DNA from: Chitinophagaceae bacterium
GTDB lineage: Bacteria > Bacteroidota > Bacteroidia > Chitinophagales > Chitinophagaceae
DNA: 23,963 nucleotides
Direction: 5' to 3'
Assembly: GCA_016721085.1 (NCBI GenBank)
Contig: JADKJI010000048.1
Coordinates: forward strand, 1 to 23,963
Under the pieces are notes generated by a model. That model had not been told where the DNA came from, made no database searches, and was given only the letters and a program-made list of their open reading frames with translations. Shown here one piece after another: positions 6,658 to 13,742 of this stretch. The translations under genes were made by a program, and so were the position numbers. The first letter of the stretch is position 1. Every line of letters begins with the position of its first letter.

Positions 6658-8787
6658 TTATTTCGCTAGTATTCCCGTTCCAGCCAGCGTAGTATGTCCG
6701 GAGATCAGGCTGATAGTTCCTTTTACTCCCATTTCTTTCGAGCTGTTTACAAAATCATTACCCCAAATACTTTGTTCTACGCCTGAAGCTGTCTCTGCTT
6801 CTTCAATAATATTATTTCCAATGCCAGTCTTTGCTTCTACTGAAACTCTTACATCACTTAGGCCGGTTCGGTCAAATTCAAATTCTAATGAGCCCCCCAC
6901 CTTTGCTTCAAGTCTTAATGGCCCTTTATCCCACTTACTGATTCCAGCTTCTCCGGTAAGTGCTACAGTACATCCAATAAATGATTCATTGAATCCTGCT
7001 TTATTCATATCCTGCGTAAGCGATACACTTAAAAACTTTACATCGAGTTTTGTAATCATAACCGAGCAATTCATTATTGTTTGTCCGAAAATAAAAGAGG
7101 TAGTATCCTTATAAGGACAATTGATATCATTGAAGTTGGCAAGTTTGGAAGAATACTTTGCTTCTTCCACAATCAAACAATGACTGAGAAAGTCTTTTCC
7201 ATAAGTATATCTATGCTCGCTGGCTACAAATCTTCCTGATGAGAGATTCAAGGCAGCAAGCCAATCAAGCTGATATTTTCGTTTAGTAATTTCAAAATCA
7301 TCAGGGTGTTGCATGAACTGTTTCCAGTATATTTCTTCGCTGATTTTTAATCGTGTTTGAAGTAAGAATTCTTTTAAAAGATTATCGAAACGAGAATTAT
7401 AATCTTTGAGGTATTTATCCTGAAGTGCAATAGCTTCTTTACAGTCAATTCCCCCTGTTCCTTCTTTGCTATTGTCTTTTTTATCAAGTTTATTTAACTC
7501 CTGGGTATATTTTTCTTTACTGATTTTTATCTGGGCAATTAGTTGATTCAGGTCATTCTTAGCCTTTTTGTATCTAAAAAGTACTCCACCATCTTTTTCC
7601 AGATCTTTAAGTTTGATAGCTGCTTTACGATAAAGATAAGGTTGAGCGGGGCCGGTAGCGGTATTCTTACCATCCATATACTTTTGGGCATTAGCAATCA
7701 TCTCCTTTTGTTTTGGAGAGCTTAATTGGTTTATTTCATTGCTAATATTCGCTATGGAAGTGCTAAGCCCACCCATATAACTATTCCATTCTTTGGCTGT
7801 ACTCTCTTCCTCACTCGCAGATTTAGGTGTAGGAGGTAATGTAAAATTTGTCAACCTAAATGGATCTGGGTCTGGTTTATACGCAAAGAACACATCGCTA
7901 GCTTTTAATTTGTAACCTAGTTTTTTCAGGTTATTCTCTTTTTCAGCAGAATAATAGTATTTGATTGACTTCTTTGCAGATACAACGGCTTGTTCTTTTT
8001 GTCCCCTGCTTTCTTCAATTATAGATTTTGTGAGATTTGCTTGCGGATGATAAGCATAGATACGAATAACTGAGTCGAGATATTTTTCGGCCAGAGGAAT
8101 ATCACCTAATCCAAACCAAGCTTGAGCAAGATTGTTCAAGATTGTAGAATTTTTCGGATGTTTTGTGTTTACATAATTTAATATTGGTATAGCTTGTTGT
8201 TCAGCGCCGCTCATACTTAACATGGAAGCATAGTTATTGAGATTGTTTGAGTTGAGAGGGTCTTCTGTGCAAGCTCTTGCCATCAGATAAATGGCCATTT
8301 TCAAATTACCAGTTGCCCATAATCCAACTGATGCATTCCCTATCTCAACAGCATTTTTTCTTTCTGTTTTACATTTGGAATAAAATTTCTCGCCTATCGT
8401 CTTTGTCTCGGTATCTAATCGCGGAAGTACAAAATCATTTATATTTTTTATTTGAGAGGGGAGTGAAGCAGCTGTAATATTGAGTTTTGAAATCTCTGCA
8501 ATCCTTTTTACATCTTTAGAAGGCACATAACTGTTGCCACTTGCTTGTGCAATTTGCTTGTCGGAAGTATTTGGGGGTACTGTGTTTAGGTTAGGGATGG
8601 AAATGCCTAATTGTTCCATCTGCTTCCTTTGTTCAGGAGAAAGACTCTCAAGTTGTTTCTGGGCTGCTTTCAGTTTTTCTTCTAACTCTTTTTGGGTTGA
8701 AGGATTTGTTTTTGGCTTATTGCCGGATTGTGCAAAGGAAATAAATGATAGTAGCAGGAATAGCCATAAAAACGAGAATAATTTCAT
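6658..8787 (-). CDS. Secreted TPR-containing protein of unknown function (709 aa)
   Basis: Starts with a signal peptide (MKLFSFLWLFLLLSFISFAQS). A charged helix follows (about residues 30-55) with SLSPEQRKQMEQLGI, a motif I associate with secreted Bacteroidota proteins of unknown role. Helical repeats between about 145 and 290 look like TPR units (MAIYLMARACTEDPLNSNNLNNYA; NSTILNNLAQAWFGLGDIPLAEKYL). A helical middle with a coiled-coil stretch near 400-460 precedes a strand-rich C-terminal quarter (LEAKVGGSLEFEFD, VSVEAKTGIG, GVKGTISLISGHTTLAGTGI). The TPRs imply protein-protein contacts. It is first gene of a two-gene unit with the 409-residue protein. No enzyme motif was seen. Confidence 0.78.
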   Translation of the reverse strand: MKLFSFLWLFLLLSFISFAQSGNKPKTNPSTQKELEEKLKAAQKQLESLSPEQRKQMEQLGISIPNLNTVPPNTSDKQIAQASGNSYVPSKDVKRIAEISKLNITAASLPSQIKNINDFVLPRLDTETKTIGEKFYSKCKTERKNAVEIGNASVGLWATGNLKMAIYLMARACTEDPLNSNNLNNYASMLSMSGAEQQAIPILNYVNTKHPKNSTILNNLAQAWFGLGDIPLAEKYLDSVIRIYAYHPQANLTKSIIEESRGQKEQAVVSAKKSIKYYYSAEKENNLKKLGYKLKASDVFFAYKPDPDPFRLTNFTLPPTPKSASEEESTAKEWNSYMGGLSTSIANISNEINQLSSPKQKEMIANAQKYMDGKNTATGPAQPYLYRKAAIKLKDLEKDGGVLFRYKKAKNDLNQLIAQIKISKEKYTQELNKLDKKDNSKEGTGGIDCKEAIALQDKYLKDYNSRFDNLLKEFLLQTRLKISEEIYWKQFMQHPDDFEITKRKYQLDWLAALNLSSGRFVASEHRYTYGKDFLSHCLIVEEAKYSSKLANFNDINCPYKDTTSFIFGQTIMNCSVMITKLDVKFLSVSLTQDMNKAGFNESFIGCTVALTGEAGISKWDKGPLRLEAKVGGSLEFEFDRTGLSDVRVSVEAKTGIGNNIIEEAETASGVEQSIWGNDFVNSSKEMGVKGTISLISGHTTLAGTGILAK

Positions 8788-8805
8788 ACCGGTAGATTTA
8801 TAAAA

Positions 8806-8873
8806 TTAGCTAGGTAGAACAACAGATCTATGAATCAATTCCATAGAGTAGTCGTTCTACCCGGTTAGCTAGG
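8806..8873. repeat. Imperfect inverted repeat bounded by 9-bp direct repeats
   Basis: Arms at 8813-8832 (GGTAGAACAACAGATCTATG) and 8842-8861 pair at 16 of 20 positions around a 9-base loop. TTAGCTAGG occurs as a direct repeat at 8806-8814 and 8865-8873, like a target duplication, although the left direct repeat overlaps the arm by two bases. It sits immediately upstream of the TPR gene start. It could be a tiny non-autonomous element or a regulatory hairpin in the leader. Confidence 0.6.
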
Positions 8874-8933
8874 AATAAAACTACTTGAATTGTAAGTTTA
8901 ACACATCCCTGAAAAAGGGGGTTTTTCTGTATA

Positions 8934-8981
8934 GGTTGTATAAGGTCTCCAACCTTATAAGGTTGGAGACCTTATACAACC
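8934..8981. repeat. 48-bp perfect palindrome, family copy 2
   Basis: Identical over all 48 bases to the copies at 1953-2000 and 9237-9284. The flanks are unrelated, so the repeat unit has sharp edges at GGTTG...CAACC. Confidence 0.95.
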
Positions 8982-9236
8982 ACTTTAGAGTCGCAATAGG
9001 AGAATGAATAAGAGTGTTGATTCATTTTTGATGTGAAGAACTTTGGTTGTATCAGTAAGTTGTGCCGTACACAAGATGACATCTCGATTCCCCTAATTGA
9101 TCCCCAAACCATTGATTTAGAATAAATTTCGAATCAATCAATTGTCAATAACTCTCTTTACCTGTTTGAAACTTTAGTTGTAAAAAATGAATTGTTCTTT
9201 TTTAAGTATAGTGGAAGAAAATAAAATTAAGATGCT

Positions 9237-9284
9237 GGTTGTATAAGGTCTCCAACCTTATAAGGTTGGAGACCTTATACAACC
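9237..9284. repeat. 48-bp perfect palindrome, family copy 3
   Basis: Identical to copies 1 and 2, and 303 bases from copy 2. It is followed directly by TATACAACT, a partial echo of its own right end, and lies 34 bases beyond the stop of the broken acetyltransferase gene. Confidence 0.95.
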
Positions 9285-9318
9285 TATACAACTAAAGAAA
9301 ACCCTTTGTACAACTTCT

Positions 9319-9765
9319 TTATTCCGCAGAAGCACTGGCATATTCCAAATGAATCCCCGGCTTATACTCTTCCATTAAGTATGATGGTTGGTTTAAGGGC
9401 GTAAAACCAAATTGGCTGTACAATCCATGCGCCGTACTGGTATTCAGCATTTTTCTCCTTAAGCGTTTTGCCCAGGGTTGCTCCTGGATAAAGCTTACCA
9501 ACATTTTTGATATCTTCTTGCCTCGATACTAATGTAACACATAGAAATCGGCAAACCATCCAAAAGTGTCATAATCGGTGATAACACGACCAAACACTAC
9601 CTGCTTTCCATCGATGAAAGCTCCTGCACAGAAAGAATTGGCTAATGACTGATCTACAAACTCGAAAGAAATTCCTTTCGCCCAATAAGATTCTTCACTT
9701 AAGAACTGATGAATGGCTTTCACATCCATATTTTCTTTTCCTGATAAGATGGGTATTTCTGACAT
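9319..9765 (-). pseudogene. GNAT-family N-acetyltransferase broken by an in-frame amber codon
   Basis: Reads from ATG 9765 through MSEIPILSGKENMDVKAIHQF and FADFYVLH, then meets TAG at 9529-9531. The same frame resumes with YRGKKISKMLVSFIQEQ and ends LRRKMLNTSTAHGLYSQFGFTPL...YLMEEYKPGIH at 9319. No base shift is needed: a single codon interrupts a normal-length (148-residue) acetyltransferase. The acetyl-CoA loop, normally RGKG, reads RGKK, so the second glycine is lost as well. This enzyme group transfers an acetyl group to an amine of unknown substrate. Two faults at the active core suggest true decay rather than one misread base. Downstream is the repeat-rich stretch. Confidence 0.82.
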
Positions 9766-9834
9766 ATTGGTTTAACTTCTTTTAAATTTTAATTTATAAA
9801 AAATCAAAACTAATCATCCAACTATCATTCTAAA

Positions 9835-11409
9835 TCATAGTATCAATTGAATGGTTTTATAACTTGTTAATCGGTGAGCAGCATTATCTGTGACTTCCAG
9901 CACGAGATATAATTTTTGATTTTTAGCAGCGCCAGAAGGTATGGTTACGAAGGTCTTTAGTGAATTATCTTGCTTTATCACAAGTTGCGGTTCACTAATG
10001 TTACTTGAAAACTGCCACCACCTTACAGTATAGCTATCTCCATCAGGATCTATAACACTTGCATCTAATTTTATTGTTTTGCCAGGTTTTGTAACTATCT
10101 GTTTGGCTATGTGAATCGTGATTTTTGGAGCATGATTAGCGTCTTTGAATTTATCAGTAACTGACCATTGCATGCGAACTGCAAAATCATTTTGTGCAGC
10201 GGGGAAGAAATTGGGAAAGGCAGCTTCATCTGCTTTCTTTTCAGTATTTCTTCTTAGCGTACTGTCAGATATTACCAGATCTTTCACTTTGCTGGTATCA
10301 TTGCTGAATGGATTATAAGTAGGAGCAGCTTCTGGTTTCAACGTACGACCACTCCAACCACCAGGATATTCTTTATTACTGGCACCAAGTCCATTGTTGA
10401 GTATGTTCATGAAAGTAAAAGTATCTCCTTCTCCCAGCCAGGATCCTTTTGTTTGAATAGGCATCCATACTATATAACCCATTTGTTTTAACTGCTCATT
10501 TGTATAACCATCCAATCCGAAATAATCGAACCGGTCGCCTTTTACCGACTGCTTGCCATCGCCCCATACCCGATACAGGCTTCCAAGCGGTCCCTTGGAG
10601 GAGATATTTTCTTTCATCCATTCTGAAGTAAGAAATGGTTTACTTTCATTACTTGCTACCAACTGAGCACCATAACCGTAATTAGGTCCGGCTTTAAAGA
10701 GACGATAATCAACCCGACTCCAATTGGGTTTTATATATGATTCATAGGTATTATCCTGATCACCAGAGGCAAGTATGACTAATTTATTGAAGATTTTTTT
10801 CCTGATTTCAGGATAGTTCTTGCTTTTCTGATATTCATCTTCGATGGACTTTAAAGCACGGGCAAGAGTACTTTGTCCACCCCATGCTGTTACATATACA
10901 GGTCCGGGAATATTATCCATCAAAACCGCTTTGATTAAATCTGAGCCTTCACTGTCTTTTGAGATATCACCTTCAAATTCAATATTCCCAAAACGAATTT
11001 TTGATTTCAGGTACTCAGGACTTGGATAAGAGGGGTTATGAATCACCAAGTTCTTATATACCTTCTCATAAGCTTCTACGGCATCATGGATGAAACGTTC
11101 ATCTTTATTCCATCGATAACTTTCACAAGGACAAAGGTTCAATCCATATCTTGTATATTCTCTTCCTGGCACCATGAATTTGGTGCCTTTGCCATCACCT
11201 TTCCAGTGGAATTGGCTGCTGGCATATATGAGGCCTTCAATTTTGAAATCGGGACTATAGAGAAGAAAACGTATCAAAGAGTTAAGATCATCGAGTTCGG
11301 GATCTGCTGTAATTATTATACGGGGTTTTCGGACTACATCCTGAGCTTGAATGGTATATTCTGTAGTAAGGAGTAACGTTATTAGAAGAAGGATATGGTT
11401 CTTTTTCAT
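9835..11409 (-). CDS. Secreted DUF1593 / Sde182-like nucleoside-hydrolase-fold protein
   Basis: A 524-residue protein with a signal peptide (MKKNHILLLITLLLTTEYTIQAQ). Residues 31-60 (RIIITADPELDDLNSLIRF, with D36, D40 and D41) form the DxDxDD-like calcium-loop motif of the nucleoside-hydrolase fold. Later come YVTAWGGQSTLARAL and LVILASGDQDNTY, as in DUF1593 (Sde182 N-terminal) proteins. From about residue 425 a strand-rich Ig-like C-terminal domain follows (KTIKLDASVIDPDGDSYTVRWWQF), matching the Sde182 C-terminal domain. Members are described as cellulose-binding or sugar-related exported proteins; the real substrate is unknown. The length fits the family and the frame is intact. It stands alone between a broken gene and the pseudouridine synthase. 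Confidence 0.88.
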   Translation of the reverse strand: MKKNHILLLITLLLTTEYTIQAQDVVRKPRIIITADPELDDLNSLIRFLLYSPDFKIEGLIYASSQFHWKGDGKGTKFMVPGREYTRYGLNLCPCESYRWNKDERFIHDAVEAYEKVYKNLVIHNPSYPSPEYLKSKIRFGNIEFEGDISKDSEGSDLIKAVLMDNIPGPVYVTAWGGQSTLARALKSIEDEYQKSKNYPEIRKKIFNKLVILASGDQDNTYESYIKPNWSRVDYRLFKAGPNYGYGAQLVASNESKPFLTSEWMKENISSKGPLGSLYRVWGDGKQSVKGDRFDYFGLDGYTNEQLKQMGYIVWMPIQTKGSWLGEGDTFTFMNILNNGLGASNKEYPGGWSGRTLKPEAAPTYNPFSNDTSKVKDLVISDSTLRRNTEKKADEAAFPNFFPAAQNDFAVRMQWSVTDKFKDANHAPKITIHIAKQIVTKPGKTIKLDASVIDPDGDSYTVRWWQFSSNISEPQLVIKQDNSLKTFVTIPSGAAKNQKLYLVLEVTDNAAHRLTSYKTIQLIL

Positions 11410-11500
11410 ACAGCGACCTATTGAATTGATGTAATACTAGTGTCCAAACAAGTTACTGAAATCGCTGCTATTTAACTAAATGAAGGGCCGTCTCGGTTTA

Positions 11501-12091
11501 CTATAGTTTTAGTTTATAATAGAAATACTGCTGACTTACTTCTTTTACTTCACCTGGTAAAATACCAGAAAGGTCAAGATCCTCAATATTGGTTCGAATC
11601 AGGCGAATACATTTATGATTTACTGCAGCCACCATTTTTCGTACCTGGTGAAAGCGACCTTCTGTTAAAGTGATTTCAAGCCAGGAATAGCTTACGTTTT
11701 TATGGAGGGGAATTTCCGATTCAGCGATCGTTGGTGGCTTTTCAACCAATTTTACTTTACAGGCAGTGGTAGTAAATTCTGCTCCGAGTTTTGCACTTAT
11801 AACAATGCCTTCAGAAAGTCTCAGGACGGTTTCGGGGCTTACTTTATTTTTTACTTGCACCAAATATGTACGGCTATGTGGTTGTTTGCCCTGGAATAAA
11901 AGGGCTGTAATTTTTTTGTCTGTGGTGAGAAGTAGCAGGCCTTCTGATTCTTTGTCCAATCTACCTATGGCATGTGTACCTTCAGGAAATTCAAAGGAAA
12001 GGGATCCCAATAATCGAACATCATGCGTGCTCACAAATTGCGACACCATATTGATCGGCTTGTTCAAAATAAAATAGCGGTGTCTCTTCAC
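11501..12091 (-). CDS. RluE/RsuA-family pseudouridine synthase without S4 domain
   Basis: A 196-residue protein starting at GTG 12091 (an in-frame stop lies four codons upstream and no ATG exists before residue 15). The catalytic motif is GRLDKESEGLLLLT, with the invariant Asp at residue 46. It is followed by RTYLVQVKNKVS and the closing EGRFHQVRKMVAAVNHKCIRLIRTNI. The S4 RNA-binding domain of RsuA/RluB is absent, as in E. coli RluE, which modifies 23S rRNA. Which uridine is modified here cannot be told. The divergent VF530 gene begins only 25 bases away, so the two share a very compact promoter region. Confidence 0.9.
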   Translation of the reverse strand: MKRHRYFILNKPINMVSQFVSTHDVRLLGSLSFEFPEGTHAIGRLDKESEGLLLLTTDKKITALLFQGKQPHSRTYLVQVKNKVSPETVLRLSEGIVISAKLGAEFTTTACKVKLVEKPPTIAESEIPLHKNVSYSWLEITLTEGRFHQVRKMVAAVNHKCIRLIRTNIEDLDLSGILPGEVKEVSQQYFYYKLKL

Positions 12092-12116
12092 AGCGGCAAA
12101 TTACTTAATATTGTAT

Positions 12117-12332
12117 ATGCAACAAGTATCAAAAGATCCATTGCATGGAAAAACATTGGAGTTTATTGTAAAAGAACTCGTAGCTCACTTCGGTTGGGAG
12201 GTGTTGGGGCAGCATGTCCGTATCAATTGTTTCAATAGCAATCCCAGCGTACAGTCTAGTTTAAAATTCCTCCGGAAAACACCATGGGCTAGAAAGGAGG
12301 TGGAGGAGCTTTATATCAGGATGATAAGTTAG
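12117..12332 (+). CDS. VF530 (DUF2132) family DNA-binding-type protein
   Basis: A 71-residue protein from ATG 12117 (MQQVSKDPLHGKTL); a TTG two codons upstream is in frame but less likely. DPLHGKTLEFIVKEL, FGWEVLGQHVRINCF and NSNPSVQSSLKFLRKTPWARKEVE are nearly the textbook sequence of the VF530 family, a small helical fold resembling DNA-binding modules. It stands divergent from the pseudouridine synthase. The family is certain; the cellular role is not known. Confidence 0.92.
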   Translation: MQQVSKDPLHGKTLEFIVKELVAHFGWEVLGQHVRINCFNSNPSVQSSLKFLRKTPWARKEVEELYIRMIS

Positions 12333-12368
12333 ATCATACATTTATTTCAATCTATAATATTTTTACTA

Positions 12369-12716
12369 ATGCCATTATTGACAGCAACGCCTATCCTGGC
12401 TTTTCTTGATCTTAAAGAGACCGTTTCTTTTTACAAGAAATTGGGATTTGAGTGTAATGATAATTGGGAAGAATACCTGATGTGCCATCGGGATAGTATT
12501 AGCATTCACTTATGGAAATGCAATGACGAGAATATTCCAAAAAATACCGGGTGCTATGTTTATGTAAATGAAATAGAATCTTTGTATAAAGAATTTTCAG
12601 CTATAGATGTCATTCATCCTAATGGAAAATTGGAAGATAAGCCATGGGATATGAGGCAGTTCAGTATACTGGATAATAGCGGTAATATTATCCATTTTGG
12701 ACAAAGTCTTGTTTAA
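12369..12716 (+). CDS. VOC / bleomycin-resistance-like protein
   Basis: A 115-residue protein with ATPILAFLDLKETVSFYKKLGF at the start and DMRQFSILDNSGNIIHFGQ at the end. This is the spacing of the small bleomycin-binding (BleO/ShBle-like) branch of the VOC fold, which sequesters ligands rather than cleaving them. It follows the VF530 gene by 36 bases on the same strand and may share its transcript. Sequence cannot tell whether it confers drug binding or has a housekeeping role. No signal peptide. Confidence 0.85.
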   Translation: MPLLTATPILAFLDLKETVSFYKKLGFECNDNWEEYLMCHRDSISIHLWKCNDENIPKNTGCYVYVNEIESLYKEFSAIDVIHPNGKLEDKPWDMRQFSILDNSGNIIHFGQSLV

Positions 12717-12761
12717 ACGCTGAACTTTTCATCTTACATATAATGTGGTCAACTATTAAAA

Positions 12762-12769
12762 TACCTTTG
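12762..12769 (+). promoter_or_regulatory. Possible -7 box for the PepSY-helix gene
   Basis: TACCTTTG fits TAnnTTTG and would give a leader of roughly 60 bases to the ATG at 12839. No clear -33 box is seen. Confidence 0.3.
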
Positions 12770-12838
12770 GCATTTGATGTTGCTTAAGTAAATTGCAAAA
12801 CTTATAAAAGGCGCTTTATCACTAATATTTATACAAGC

Positions 12839-13348
12839 ATGGCTTCTACTATCAATCAAAAAATGAGGATTTATCACAGGTATTTAGGATTTTTTTTAGC
12901 AGGTATCATGGCTGTGTATGCATTAAGCGGGGTTGTATTGATTTTCAGGGAGACCGATTTTCTAAAGCAAGTGAAGCAGAATGAAAAGCAGTTGAAACCT
13001 AATATGCTAATTGAGGAAGTAGGAAAGGAATTGAAATTGCGTGATTTGAAAGCGGATAAAGAGGAAGGGGATATCATCAGCTTCAAACAAGGCACTTATA
13101 ATAAAGCTACTGGTATGGCCAATTATACTACCAAGCAATTGCCTACAGCTATTGATAAGCTAACTAAACTTCATAAGGCATCTACAAAGCAACCTTTGTT
13201 TTATTTGAATATATTCTTTGGAGTGTCTTTGCTTTTCTTCGTCATATCTTCTTTTTGGATGTTCATGCCTAAGACCGCTATTTTCAAAAAGGGTCTTTAT
13301 TTTACGATTGCCGGGGTGATACTTACTGTTATTTTACTGGTTCTGTAA
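12839..13348 (+). CDS. PepSY-associated transmembrane-helix protein
   Basis: A 169-residue membrane protein. Residues 8-35 (KMRIYHRYLGFFLAGIMAVYALSGVVL) carry the YHRYLG...SG helix of PepSY-TM proteins. A periplasmic-looking stretch to about 115 follows, then two C-terminal helices (FYLNIFFGVSLLFFVISSFWMF and GLYFTIAGVILTVILLVL) separated by a short polar turn. PepSY-TM proteins are often linked to iron or siderophore uptake and redox, but no such genes are adjacent except katG 395 bases downstream. Function is therefore only a family-level guess. Confidence 0.8.
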   Translation: MASTINQKMRIYHRYLGFFLAGIMAVYALSGVVLIFRETDFLKQVKQNEKQLKPNMLIEEVGKELKLRDLKADKEEGDIISFKQGTYNKATGMANYTTKQLPTAIDKLTKLHKASTKQPLFYLNIFFGVSLLFFVISSFWMFMPKTAIFKKGLYFTIAGVILTVILLVL

Positions 13349-13742
13349 ACTTTAAGATATAGCTACAGAGCGGTTATTTTATTTCCCGCGGATTGGGGAT
13401 GTGGTGGTTGCGTTTTGTTGTTCTGATTTATTTTATTCAGATCTTTGGTGTCCGCCTTTCAGACAAAAGCTGACATAAAGCATTTATGGGAGTTTCCTCT
13501 ATTGTTTAATAATTTATCGGGGTTGCGCCGACCACAGGAAAAAAAAAAAAATAACGCCGGAAAAAATGGCGGGGGAGGATAAACTCGTAACCCACAACAA
13601 AAACATCTTTCCTGCCTTTCCGGTTATTATCCCCTCATAGGTTTTATCTATGTGTTAATAATTTAAATAGATAAAATATTTCGTCATTTCAGTGATACCT
13701 TCACCGTCCCTAAGCTAATTTTTAATCAATCACATTTTGGAT
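13349..13742. other. 394-bp leader region of katG
   Basis: No coding frame is evident. It contains a long A-run near 13541-13552, a GC-richer patch near 13555-13580, and the OxyR-like motif and 10-bp inverted repeat at 13637-13681. A weak -7-like TACCTTCA lies at 13696-13703. No RNA gene or riboswitch could be recognised. Confidence 0.6.
13637..13681 (+). promoter_or_regulatory. OxyR-like operator upstream of katG
   Basis: ATAGGTTTTATCTAT (13637-13651) fits the OxyR half-operator ATAGnTnnnAnCTAT at every defined position. A second ATAGATAAAATATTT at 13667-13681 keeps ATAG, T and A. The two elements share a 10-bp inverted repeat (TTTTATCTAT / ATAGATAAAA). The spacing between half-operators is 8 bases longer than the enteric pattern. 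Its position, ending about 60 bases before the start codon, suits an activator. Confidence 0.45.

Larger units (their letters stand above)
8788..9318. other. Gene-free, repeat-rich intergenic stretch of about 530 bp
   Basis: No frame here looks coding on either strand. It holds an imperfect inverted repeat with short direct repeats at its ends (8806-8873), two identical 48-bp palindromes (8934-8981 and 9237-9284), and AT-rich filler. A short GGTTGTAT at about 9045-9052 may be another remnant of the palindrome. It lies upstream of the TPR gene and downstream of the broken acetyltransferase gene, so it could also hold the promoter of the TPR unit, but no TAnnTTTG box stands out there. Confidence 0.7.

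Noticed and set aside
6650..7114. A 154-residue plus-strand frame opposite the TPR gene
   Set aside because: It lies wholly opposite the intact TPR protein 3' end, which has a consistent secreted-protein architecture; the plus frame has no motif and Ser/Pro-biased shadow composition.
8934..9284. Possible CRISPR array from repeated 48-mers
   Set aside because: Only two copies, 303 bases apart, with a third 7 kb away; no regular spacers and no cas genes.
11585..11605. tRNA-like GGTTCGAATC sequence
   Set aside because: It is inside the pseudouridine synthase coding region and no acceptor stem or anticodon arm fits around it.
13541..13552. A-run in the katG leader as a phase-variation tract
   Set aside because: It is far upstream of the start and not in a frame; nothing links it to switching, although run length may vary between reads.
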